Assembly: GCF_036014195.1 (NCBI RefSeq)
Contig: NZ_CP107918.1
Coordinates: 2,418,001-2,482,000, forward strand
Source of the DNA: Streptomyces sp. NBC_00442
GTDB lineage: Bacteria > Actinomycetota > Actinomycetes > Streptomycetales > Streptomycetaceae
Reading direction: 5' to 3'
Length of the DNA stretch: 64,000 nt
Positions 34,822 to 43,300 of the stretch are shown one piece after another. Under the pieces are notes generated by a model, which saw only the letters and a program-made list of their open reading frames with translations, ran no database searches and was not told the origin of the DNA. A program made the translations under genes and the position numbers. Numbering within the stretch: position 1 is the first letter of the stretch; each line of letters starts with the position of its first letter.

Positions 34822-36401
34822 GCGGGTGCCTTCCCGTCCTGTGCGCCGTGGCCGCCGTGGCCGCTGCTGGTGCCCGGACCGCCCTGGCCCCCTGGCTCTC
34901 GCGGCGCGCCGGATCCGCCCTGCGCCGCGTGCATCCGCAGGGCGAAGTCGGCGAGCCGCATGCCGTGTTCGTGGATCTCGCCCCGGTCCATCTGGCCGTT
35001 CTCACGCACACGCCGCAGCCCCGCCCTGACCTGTTCCGCGATGTGGGCCGCGGCGTCGAGGTGGCCGAGCCCGAGGAAGGTCTCGCCGTAGTCGAGCATC
35101 AGGTCGAACCGCCACCACATCAGCGTGCCGCCGTCGTGCAGCCAGGCGTGGACGAAGGCGTTGGCCTCGGCCAGTTCGCCCTGGCCGAGCAGGCAGGACG
35201 CCATGGCGTGCGCGTGCTCGCGGCGCAGGTCGTGCGGCAGCCGGTCGAAGGCGGCGCGGGCCGTCGCCCCCAGCCGCTGGGCGAAGGAGTCGTCGGTGGC
35301 CCCGGCTAGGCGGACCTGGACGGCCGCCCAGCCGCCGATGATGGACAGCTGCGCCGCGTACGCCTCGGTGCGCTCGGGATCGCCCTGCACCGCACGGTCG
35401 AGGAGCGACAGCGCCTCCAGGGGTTCGCCCAGGTCCTGGTGGGCGATCTCGGCCGCGAGGAGCAGCAGCGCGTAGCCGGGCCGGTCGACGAGGGCCGCGT
35501 GCGCGAGGCCGACCGCCCGGCGCGGCTCGCCCGCCTCGCGCAGCGACCGTACGGCCGTCAGCGGGTCCATCGCGCGGCGCGCCCGGTCGAGGGAGTCGGT
35601 CAGGCGCCGCACCGCCGCGTCGTCGAGCGCGGCGGCCCGAGGCCCGGTGAGTTCGCCCAGCTCCTCGCGCACGATGCGTACGGGTTCCACGCGCCGCGTC
35701 CAGGACGCGAGGCGGCCCTCGCGGCGCGGCGGGGCGAACACGGCCGCGCAGGCGGCCCGTTGGAGCAGCCGCTCGGGCTCGTCGTCCGGCAGCACCTCGA
35801 AGCAGCGCAGCGCGGCGACGCCCAGGCTGTGCAGCCCGGGGTCGCGGGGCCCGGCCGGCAGGCCGCGCGCGCCCTCGGGCGTCAGGTGCGCGATCCGCTC
35901 CGGCTCGGCGAAGACCTCCCCGAGCGACGGGGTTCCCCAGGGCGGCAGCGGCAGCAGCAGCGGGCGGTGCCCGGACAGCACGATGTCGGCGGGCAGCGCC
36001 ACGAGCCCGGCGCCGATCGCCTCGCGCCAGCCGGGGAACGCCCGCAGCGCGGCGGCCACCGAGGCGACCCGGTGGGCGGGCTCGTGCTCGGCGAGGGCGT
36101 CGGACAGACTGCGTCCCGCGTCGGTCTCGTAGCTGACGATCTGGAACCAGCGGTCGGCGAACTGCCGCTGTTCGCCGCGCTCTTCGCGCACCACGGGCAC
36201 GAGGCCGGGGCGCCGCGGCCGGGTCTGCCAGGCCAGCAGCTCGGCCCGCTGTTCCCCGCTGACCTCCTCGACGGGGATCAGCCGGTACCAGCGCCTGCGG
36301 CGGGGCGCGCGGTAGAGCGAACCCCACCAGCCGACCCCCGCGTACTCGGCGCCCAGCTCCTCCTCGATGACCCGGGTCCGGTCACCGACGGCTGTGGTCA
36401 T
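34818..36401 (-). CDS. TPR protein with a pseudokinase-like N-terminal half
   Basis: This 527-aa protein's N-terminal ~240 residues align in order with a protein kinase fold but lack the catalytic residues. GWWGSLYRA stands at the glycine loop, WYRLIPVEE at the VAIK strand, LPADIVLSGHRPLLLPLPPWG at the HRD/DFG region, and DPGLHSLGVAALRCFEVLP at the kinase SDVYSLGVVLYELL helix. The C-terminal half has TPR-like repeats (EALSLLDRAVQGDPERTEAYAAQLS) and ends in a Gly-rich tail. The gene overlaps the Hsp70 gene by 20 bp and the next by 4 bp. The pseudokinase reading is my own and not established. Confidence 0.72.
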   Translation of the reverse strand: MTTAVGDRTRVIEEELGAEYAGVGWWGSLYRAPRRRRWYRLIPVEEVSGEQRAELLAWQTRPRRPGLVPVVREERGEQRQFADRWFQIVSYETDAGRSLSDALAEHEPAHRVASVAAALRAFPGWREAIGAGLVALPADIVLSGHRPLLLPLPPWGTPSLGEVFAEPERIAHLTPEGARGLPAGPRDPGLHSLGVAALRCFEVLPDDEPERLLQRAACAAVFAPPRREGRLASWTRRVEPVRIVREELGELTGPRAAALDDAAVRRLTDSLDRARRAMDPLTAVRSLREAGEPRRAVGLAHAALVDRPGYALLLLAAEIAHQDLGEPLEALSLLDRAVQGDPERTEAYAAQLSIIGGWAAVQVRLAGATDDSFAQRLGATARAAFDRLPHDLRREHAHAMASCLLGQGELAEANAFVHAWLHDGGTLMWWRFDLMLDYGETFLGLGHLDAAAHIAEQVRAGLRRVRENGQMDRGEIHEHGMRLADFALRMHAAQGGSGAPREPGGQGGPGTSSGHGGHGAQDGKAPA

Positions 36402-38466
36402 ATGCGTCCTCTAGCCGGTCGGCGAGATCGTCCAGGGTGTCCTCGTCGACGCCGGCGCGCACCCCGTCGAGGAACGCGCCCAGCGCGTCGGTGAGTTCGG
36501 CGGGCGCCTGACCGTCCTTGGCGGCCCGCAGCGCCTTCTTGACCGTGCGGCGGTACTCGGCGGGCACGTCACCGGGGTCGGCCTCGGCGGGGGGCGCGAC
36601 GGCCTGGGCGGGGACGGCGGCGGGGGTGTTCGTGGTGGGCGGGGTGGTGGGGGCGGCCGGGGTGATGGGCGCGGGGACGGTGAACGCCCCGGGGCCGGCA
36701 TCGGGGCCGCTGCCGGACGCGGCTCCGCCGCCGTACCCGGGACCGGCCGCCCCCGTACGCGTACCGGAATCACCGGAGCCACCGGAGCCACCAACGGGGT
36801 TGCCGGAACCACCGGGGCCGGGGTGGGCTCCGGCGGGCCGGACGGTGGCGTACAGCTCCACCAACACACCGCGCCGCTCAGCCAGTTCGTCGACCTTGCC
36901 GATGGTGGTGCTCTGGTCGAAGGTGGCCTGGTATTCGCGTCCGGTGTTGGTGTGGGTGACCTGCACGCCGAGCAGCCCGTTCACGTCGAGCGAGAACTCG
37001 ACCTCGAACTGGTGGTAGCCCTCGGGCCTCGGCTCGATCTCGTCGAGGTGGATCGTGCCGATGAGGGAGTTGTCGTAGACGTACTCGCCCTCGCCCTGGT
37101 AGATCGCCGCCTCGATGCGGTTGGCCTGCTCGGGGTTGGTGTACGTCTTCACCTGGCGGGCCGGGATCTTGGTGCCGCGCGGGATCAGCGCGTTGAACCG
37201 GCCCTGCTGGACGCCGACCCCCAGGGTGTGTTCGGTGATCAGGGTGACGGTGTAGTCCTGCTCGTCCGCGGACCGCTCGGCGCTGGGCCGGGTGGCGAGG
37301 TCGAACGCGGGCGACGGCTCGAACCGGTTGGCCACGATGGCGGCGCCCCGGGCGACCAGGGTGTCGGGGTTGGCGTCGCCGCGCACGAACCCCTCGTCCT
37401 GGTCGAAGTAGTCGAGCAGCATCTGCTTGACCCGGGGGATGCGGGTCGAACCACCCACAAGGAGAACCGCGTTGATGTGGTCGCGCTCCACACCCTTGGC
37501 GGTCCTGGCGAAGTTCAGGGCTTCGTCGACCTGGCGCAGGGAGCGGTCGAGGATGGGCTGGATCAACGCCTCGAAGCCGGCCCGGTCGAGTTCGAGGGGG
37601 CCGGCGCCGGCGCCGAGGTCGACGACGGTCGAGGACCGCAGCGACAGCTCGCGCTTGGCGACCTCGGCGGCGGCCTTGATCCGCAGCCGGTCCATGTCCT
37701 TCGGGAGCGTGTCGCCGAGGCTCTCGACGATCCACGCGGCGACGGCGTCGTCGAAGTCGCCGCCACCCAGGCGCTGGTCGCCGGCGGTCGCGATGACCTC
37801 GATCTCGTCGTCCCGGGTCTCGATGATCGACACGTCGAAGGTGCCGCCGCCGAGGTCGAAGACGAGATAGATCTGCCGCTCGGACTCGGCCCGGTCGACG
37901 CCGTAGGCGATGGCGGCGGCGGTGGGCTCGGGGATGAGCTGGCGGGGGTAGAGCCCGGCGAGCAGGGCGGCTTCCTCGGTGGCCTTCTTCTGCCGCTCCA
38001 TGAAGTACGCGGGCACGGTGACGACCGCGTCGTGGATGTCGGCGCCGAGCGCCTGTTCGGCGATGCGCTTCATCCGCATCAGGACGAGGGCGCTGATCTC
38101 CTGCGGCCGCAGCCACTCGGTTCCGAGCCTGGCCCGTACGGGGTCGCCGACGGCGTAACTGCCTCCGGCGCCGAAGTGCTGGAGGAGCTCCGGCGTGAAC
38201 ACGGCGCCCATCTCCCGCTTGATCTCGACCAACGCGTCGCCCGCGCCCGCCTCTTGGCTGATGGCGTCCTTGGCGTCGTGGCCGACGACGAGGGCGCCGG
38301 TGGCGGGGTCGATCCGCACCACCGAGGGCGTGGCGACGGCGGCCGCGCCCTGGTGTTCCGGATCGGCGAGGATCTTGGGCGCGAAGTCGTCGGGGTCGTA
38401 GGCGGAGACGGCGGAGTAGGTCGTGCCGAGGTCGATGCCGACGACCCGGTGCAGCTCGTCTTCCAT
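36382..38466 (-). CDS. Hsp70-family chaperone (DnaK-like, non-housekeeping)
   Basis: This protein has 694 aa from ATG 38466, with CGGAGG eight bases upstream. The nucleotide-binding domain is complete: GIDLGTTYSAV, FDLGGGTFDVSII, LLVGGSTRIPRVKQML. The substrate domain begins near TLGVGVQQGRFNALIPRGTKIP. Instead of a full DnaK lid there is a Gly/Pro-rich linker of about 100 residues and a short helical tail. There is no grpE, dnaJ or hspR gene next to it, so it is not the housekeeping dnaK. It is the second gene of the TIR/TPR operon and probably the ATP-driven engine of the system. Confidence 0.92.
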   Translation of the reverse strand: MEDELHRVVGIDLGTTYSAVSAYDPDDFAPKILADPEHQGAAAVATPSVVRIDPATGALVVGHDAKDAISQEAGAGDALVEIKREMGAVFTPELLQHFGAGGSYAVGDPVRARLGTEWLRPQEISALVLMRMKRIAEQALGADIHDAVVTVPAYFMERQKKATEEAALLAGLYPRQLIPEPTAAAIAYGVDRAESERQIYLVFDLGGGTFDVSIIETRDDEIEVIATAGDQRLGGGDFDDAVAAWIVESLGDTLPKDMDRLRIKAAAEVAKRELSLRSSTVVDLGAGAGPLELDRAGFEALIQPILDRSLRQVDEALNFARTAKGVERDHINAVLLVGGSTRIPRVKQMLLDYFDQDEGFVRGDANPDTLVARGAAIVANRFEPSPAFDLATRPSAERSADEQDYTVTLITEHTLGVGVQQGRFNALIPRGTKIPARQVKTYTNPEQANRIEAAIYQGEGEYVYDNSLIGTIHLDEIEPRPEGYHQFEVEFSLDVNGLLGVQVTHTNTGREYQATFDQSTTIGKVDELAERRGVLVELYATVRPAGAHPGPGGSGNPVGGSGGSGDSGTRTGAAGPGYGGGAASGSGPDAGPGAFTVPAPITPAAPTTPPTTNTPAAVPAQAVAPPAEADPGDVPAEYRRTVKKALRAAKDGQAPAELTDALGAFLDGVRAGVDEDTLDDLADRLEDAYDHSRR

Positions 38467-38518
38467 GCGGGATCCTCCGGGTTTCACTCGTCGTCAAGCG
38501 TCGTTGGCTCGTCGTCGC

Positions 38519-38965
38519 TCACTCGTCGGCGAAGCCATCGAGCAGGTGGGTACGGGTGAAGTCGCTGGTGAAGTCGGTACGGGTGGTGTCCATGGGGTGG
38601 TGAACGCTCTCGCCGGCGGCCGCGAGAAAGCCCTCGATCTCCCGGCGCAGCACGGTGATCCCGGCGTCCCGGTCGTCGAGCACGGGCTCCCACGTCGGTT
38701 CGAGCCGGAGCAACGGCAGCGGCGGAAACCGCGCGTCGTGCGCGGCGCGCGCCTCGGCACTCTCCAGGCTGACGGCGTGCGCGGCCACGATCTCGTCCTC
38801 GCTCGCCCCCCGCGCCTGAAGCCGCGCGTCGTACCGGGCCGCGGCCGCGCGGATCTCCTCGGCGGTGGCCTCCGGCGCGACGCCGAGACGGGCGTACTCG
38901 GTGGCCCGGGGCACCACGATGGGCAGGGCGAACAACCCGTCGCCGCCCGCGCCACCACTCACCAT
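38519..38965 (-). CDS. J-domain-like protein lacking the HPD motif
   Basis: This protein has about 148 aa from ATG 38965. ATEYARLGVAPEATAEEIRAAAARYDARL matches helices I-II of a J domain, and SAEARAAHDARFPP matches the helix III end (cf. xxKRxxYD). RYDARLQARG takes the place of the HPD loop that stimulates Hsp70 ATPase, so canonical stimulation is unlikely. The gene is 52 bp upstream of the Hsp70 gene and opens the operon. It may act as a specialised or regulatory co-chaperone. A longer start (39031) is possible but reads as low-complexity sequence. Confidence 0.72.
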   Translation of the reverse strand: MVSGGAGGDGLFALPIVVPRATEYARLGVAPEATAEEIRAAAARYDARLQARGASEDEIVAAHAVSLESAEARAAHDARFPPLPLLRLEPTWEPVLDDRDAGITVLRREIEGFLAAAGESVHHPMDTTRTDFTSDFTRTHLLDGFADE

Positions 38966-39038
38966 CGTTGAGCCCCCGCTCCCCGTACGCAGCCCGCCCG
39001 CTCCCCGTACCCGCCCACCCGCCCGACGCACCCCGACC

Positions 39039-39086
39039 CGACCCCGGGCCGAAGTCCCGCCCCGACCCCGGGCCGACCCCGGGCCG
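39039..39086. repeat. three copies of a 13-bp GC-rich repeat upstream of the TIR-Hsp70 operon
   Basis: CGACCCCGGGCCG occurs at 39039, 39063 and 39074 within a C-rich stretch (about 39000-39120). The rest of the 385 bp between the J-like gene and the ABC fragment holds no gene I can support. The repeats lie where the operon promoter should be. No HAIR-type (HspR) heat-shock box was seen. Confidence 0.55.
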
Positions 39087-39350
39087 CCGAAGCCTCGACC
39101 CGACCCCGCCCGGAGCCCACACCGACGCCGGGCACCGGTCGACCACGTTCACCGTAATGTGGGCTCGATTGTAGGGCTGCACGCCTCAACTTGCCGCCGA
39201 TCTACGACAGTTGGGGCCGGAGTGACAGATGTGGCCGAAAGTCGCGGGCCACTGAGCCCCGCCGGCTTCGCCGCTCCCCGGACCGCGGCCCGGCGCTACC
39301 CCGCCCGATCAAGACCTACCAGATGACCGATCGGCACACATGCCGGGGCG

Positions 39351-39494
39351 GTGCAGCGGGTCCTCGCCGAGGTGGACTTGGCGGAGCCCGACGGCACCAA
39401 GGTGCGCAAGACCTCTGGAGGCATGCGCCAACGGCTGGCCATCGCGCTGGCCGTCATCGGCGATCCGGAGTTCCTCCCTAGACCCTGTGGGTGA
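39351..39494 (+). pseudogene. remnant of an ABC transporter ATP-binding protein
   Basis: One open stretch of about 47 codons reads VQRVLAEVDLAEPDG, then KTSGGMRQRLAIALAVIGDPEFL, then a stop. This is the signature motif region of a drug-type ABC ATPase leading up to Walker B. The Walker A half and the Walker B aspartates are missing, and a stop lies just upstream in frame. It is a decayed fragment in the 39.1-39.6 kb gap. Otherwise that gap holds nothing recognisable. Confidence 0.7.
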
Positions 39495-39618
39495 TATCGG
39501 CCGAAACTGCGCAGTGACTTTCCCTCGGTATCACACTGCAACGCCCGCATGGCGGGCACCCTTCCACACGGAGACACTCACGGAAGACACTTCGCAAAGC
39601 ACCACCCGCCAACGGTTG

Positions 39619-39942
39619 TCACAGGCTTCCAATGAAGCGGCGGATGCGTGCCTGATGGCTAGCAACCCACCCCTCTTCCAGGGCAATCGGGATACGGACA
39701 GTCACCATGGAGATGGACTCGTCCTCCACGACGACTTCTGGGCAATCCCGTTCGCCCTCAAGCTGGATGCTCACCGTAGGGCCGCGATCCGTCTGCATCC
39801 ACGTGATGTCTTGCCCCAGAGACAGCGCTTCCAGCGCCTGGGTCCAGCTTTCGAGCTTGGGACGAGAGAGGACGAGCAGAGTGGCACCTCTGACGAAAAG
39901 GCTAGTAATCTCGATCTTCGCCTCCCAGGAAGCGTCGCCCAT
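39619..39942 (-). CDS. DUF5959-like protein, candidate immunity protein
   Basis: This 107-aa protein has the pattern FVRGATLLVLSRPKLESWTQALEAL, GQDITWM, GPTVSIQLEGERDCPEVVVED and RIPIALEEGW, which I recognise as the Streptomyces DUF5959 family. No function is established. It is the last of three genes after the RHS toxin, 8 bp after the first candidate immunity gene, with visibly lower GC than the region average. An immunity role is inferred from position. Confidence 0.75.
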   Translation of the reverse strand: MGDASWEAKIEITSLFVRGATLLVLSRPKLESWTQALEALSLGQDITWMQTDRGPTVSIQLEGERDCPEVVVEDESISMVTVRIPIALEEGWVASHQARIRRFIGSL

Positions 39943-39950
39943 TGACGACT

Positions 39951-40373
39951 CTACGACAACCCGGACCTCGTTTTCGACCCTGGCGATGCAAGGGAGTAAC
40001 CTACGCCTACTCTCCGAAGAATACCCCGATCGACGAAATCCTCACACACAGCCCTCACGTCAGAATTCCCATAGCGCGCGCCACCGGAACTCTCAAAGAG
40101 GAAGGAGATGTCATACGAGGTGAAGAAGTCGCCCTCCGGATCGCCATCAATATGCACCTGCCCGCCCGAAGGCAGCACAACCGTATATCCGGCACCATGA
40201 ACAAAATACTCGCACCCGTTGACACATAGACCTTTTCGGGGAATTTCGTCACGGCGCACGGCCGACACTAGTTCGAGTGCAGTTTCCCTCGAAAAGGTAC
40301 ACCTCATGGCGTCTCGAGCCTCGGAGAAGTGCACCAAGGCCCCCTGAAGGAGGGTCGCGCTGAACTCGATCAC
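39951..40373 (-). CDS. candidate immunity protein of the RHS toxin
   Basis: This 140-aa protein starts at GTG 40373, which overlaps the toxin stop codon (GTGA), so it is made together with the toxin. I do not recognise the family. It begins VIEFSATLLQGALVHF and has a mixed alpha/beta look without membrane segments. The coding region is lower in GC than its surroundings. Direct coupling to the toxin tip is the usual arrangement for the cognate immunity gene of a polymorphic toxin. Confidence 0.72.
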   Translation of the reverse strand: MIEFSATLLQGALVHFSEARDAMRCTFSRETALELVSAVRRDEIPRKGLCVNGCEYFVHGAGYTVVLPSGGQVHIDGDPEGDFFTSYDISFLFESSGGARYGNSDVRAVCEDFVDRGILRRVGVGYSLASPGSKTRSGLS

Positions 40374-43300
40374 AACTTTCTCCTGTTCAGTCGATTCCCC
40401 AAGAACGTCGATGCCGACTCGACCACATCATCCATATCCTTGTAGCCGAGAAATCCGCCATCGTTCAATTGGGCAGTTACGTCCCGGATGCCTACGGCAT
40501 CGACATTCGCCATGCGGGCAGCCGCAAGCCTGTGGTGGCCATCCACGACGTACTGTGTCCCATCTTCGTGCGTCACGACCGAGATCGGACTCTGCTCCCA
40601 GTCGAAGTCACCATTACGCATGGCATCACGATAGGTCTTGACCTTCTTGGTTGATGCATTCCCCTCGATCTCATGAGTGGGCTTCAATGAGTGCGGGTCG
40701 GCGGTATTGCAGTTGTGAACGAGTACCGGTGTGGCCCCCGCCAGCACATAGTACGTATGCAGTTGATCGACTGTCAGGTTGTGCGTGACGACCGCGTACT
40801 CATAGTTCCGCACCACCGTCACCGTGAGCGCGGAGCCGTCGGGCCGGCGGAGGTGTTCGCCGGGGTGGAGTTCGCCGGCGTCGACCCACGCGTGGCGGGT
40901 CTCGCTCCAGTACGGGTGGTGGTGGGTGGAGGTGATCTTCGCCGGCGGGCCGCGCGGGTTGGCGTCGTCGGTCAGGGTGAGGTCGGTGAAGTCCTTGTCG
41001 TCCGGCGTGGTGATGGTGGCCGTGACCGTTTCAGGTCGTGTTTGGCCGGTCTGCGGGTCGGTCGCCAGGACCGTGTCGCCCTCATGGATGTCCTGAATCG
41101 CCTTGGTCGTGCCGTCGGCCATCATGACCCGGACGCCGGAGGGGAAGCTGTTGCACGACGCGGGAGCGTCCCTGCCTTCGCCCGCCCCCCTGGTCTCGGC
41201 GTCGGCTTCGGATCTCGCGGCTTTGGATTCGGTTCCTGCCGCGTCGGTGGCTGTCTCCTTGGCGGCTTTCTCCTCGGCCGCCTTGGCCGCGACCTTCTCG
41301 GCGGCTCGCGCCTCATCACCGGCTCTCTTCGCCGCGGCGAAGGCCCTGGCGGCCTCGGCCGCCGTGCGTTCGGCGGCCCGGATGGCGTCGTAGGTCTTGT
41401 TGATCTCCCTGTAGACCTTGAAGATCTTGATGCCGATCTTCACGGCCTTGAAGATCTTGCCCCAGGGCACCGTCCCGAGCGCGGTGTTGAGGCAGGCCAT
41501 GACGTCACCCTTGGTGAAGCAGTCGCGGGCGTCGTTGTAGCCGATGAGGTCACCGACGATGTTGATGACCGTCTTCTTCAGCTCTTCGCGCTTCTGCTTC
41601 CCCTTGGCGACTGCGGTGTTGGCCTCCTCCAGGGAGTTCCCGGCGCCGATCTCCTCGTCGGTCTCACCGGCCTGCTTCTGCGCCTGTTCGGCGAGATGCT
41701 GTCCGAGACCGATGCATTCCTGCGACGTGTCGCACTTGATCGCCAAGCCATTGGCATCCGAATTGTTGACCGGACTGTTGTTCGCGTACGCGTAGGCGTT
41801 CCACTGCTGCGGGTTGTCGGCGTCAACAATCGGGTCGGGGCTGATGAAGCGCGCGGTCTTCGGGTCGTACTCGCGTGCCCCGAGGAGTGTGAAGCCGGTC
41901 GTCTTCTCCTTCGTGCCGCCGACGAAGCCCTTGTCGCCGGCCCAACTGCCGGCCGTCGGCTGGGTGCCGCGGTCGTTGCCGAAGGGGTCGGTGGGGCGGC
42001 GCGCCTCGGCGAGATCGTTCGCGTTGATCTGGACGCCGTTGGTGCCGTGCGGGTCCGATGCCTGGTACGCCAGGGTGGACTTGCCCGCCGTCGTGGTGCG
42101 GACAATGGACAGGCCACCGGGGGCCGCGTAGGTGCGGACATCGGTGAGCTTGCCGCTCGCCACGTCCAGCGTGAGCTGGTCGGCACCCAGGTTCAGAGTG
42201 GTCTGGCCCGGGTCGCGCCGGATGAGCTGGTTGCCGCTCGTGTCGTACAGATAGCTGGTGCCCGCGCTCTCACCCGTGCCGGTGATTTTGTCGAGCTTGC
42301 CCTCTCCGTTCCAGGTAAGGGTCTTGGTGCCGGGGGTGCTGGTGATCGACGCCGTGTTGCCGGTCGCGTCGTACGTATAGGTCGTCACCTGCGCACCGGA
42401 CGGGCCGGTTTCGGTGGACGACATCAAGGCGTGCGGCCCGCCTGTCCCGCCGCCCGTCTTCGGGTCCGAGGACGGAGTGTTGGGGCCGGCACCGAAGGCC
42501 TGATCGACCGTTACGTCCTTCGATGTGTCACCCGTGACGTCCTTCTTGACGAGCTTGGTCCGGTTGCCGAGCTTGTCGAAGCTGTACTGCTGCCAGTACG
42601 GGGCCGGTCCGCCGACACTTGGCTTGCCCGACCCGTCGGTCGCGGGGCCGTCGCTGTTGGCGCAGCCGCCGATGCCGCGCACGCTGGGCTGCGGGGCGGT
42701 CACCTGCGTGCCGGTGTCGGTCCAGGCCTGGGTGAGGCGGCCGAGGTAGTCGTGGGTGAAGCACTGCAGGTCGGAGGCCGTACCGTCCTGGGCGTCACGG
42801 ACCGAGGTGACCTGGCCGAGTGGGTTGTAGGTGTAGTCGTTGACGTCGACACCGGCGGCCGGGGAGTTCTGCTTGTCCAGCGTGGACCGGATGACGCGGC
42901 CGGTCGCGTTGTCGTAGTCCTGGGTGGAGACGACCTGGCGGCCGGTGTCACCGATCGTGGTACGGATGGCGCGCCCGTAGGGGTCGTAGCGCAGGTCCAC
43001 TACGTAGGGCGTGCGTGCCAGGCCGATACGGCCGCCCAGGCTGGTCATGTTGCCGCCGACGTCGACCCCATAACTCAGGGTCTCGGCCGCCAGGCCGGCC
43101 ATGGCTGGCAGCGTGCTGGTCTGCAAGTGGCCCAGCGCGTCATAGGAGTTGGTGGTCTCGTAGGTTCCGGCGAGGCCCTTTTCGCCGGCCGGGATCGTAA
43201 CCTTGGTGCCCAGCGGCCGGTAGCCGGCGTCGTAACCCGTGACCTCGGACACGTACGCACTCCCGGCGGCGCCACCGACGAACCGGGTCGTGGAGGACGG

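Noticed and set aside
31216..35091. A 1291-codon plus-strand open frame
   Set aside because: It is antisense to the TPR genes of the TIR-Hsp70 operon and is low-complexity throughout.
36382..38466. Housekeeping dnaK
   Set aside because: There is no grpE, dnaJ or hspR next to it, no HAIR box upstream, and the lid domain is replaced by a Gly/Pro linker. It belongs to the accessory operon.
39000..39120. CRISPR array
   Set aside because: The repeats are only 13 bp, partly overlapping, GC-only and without regular spacers.
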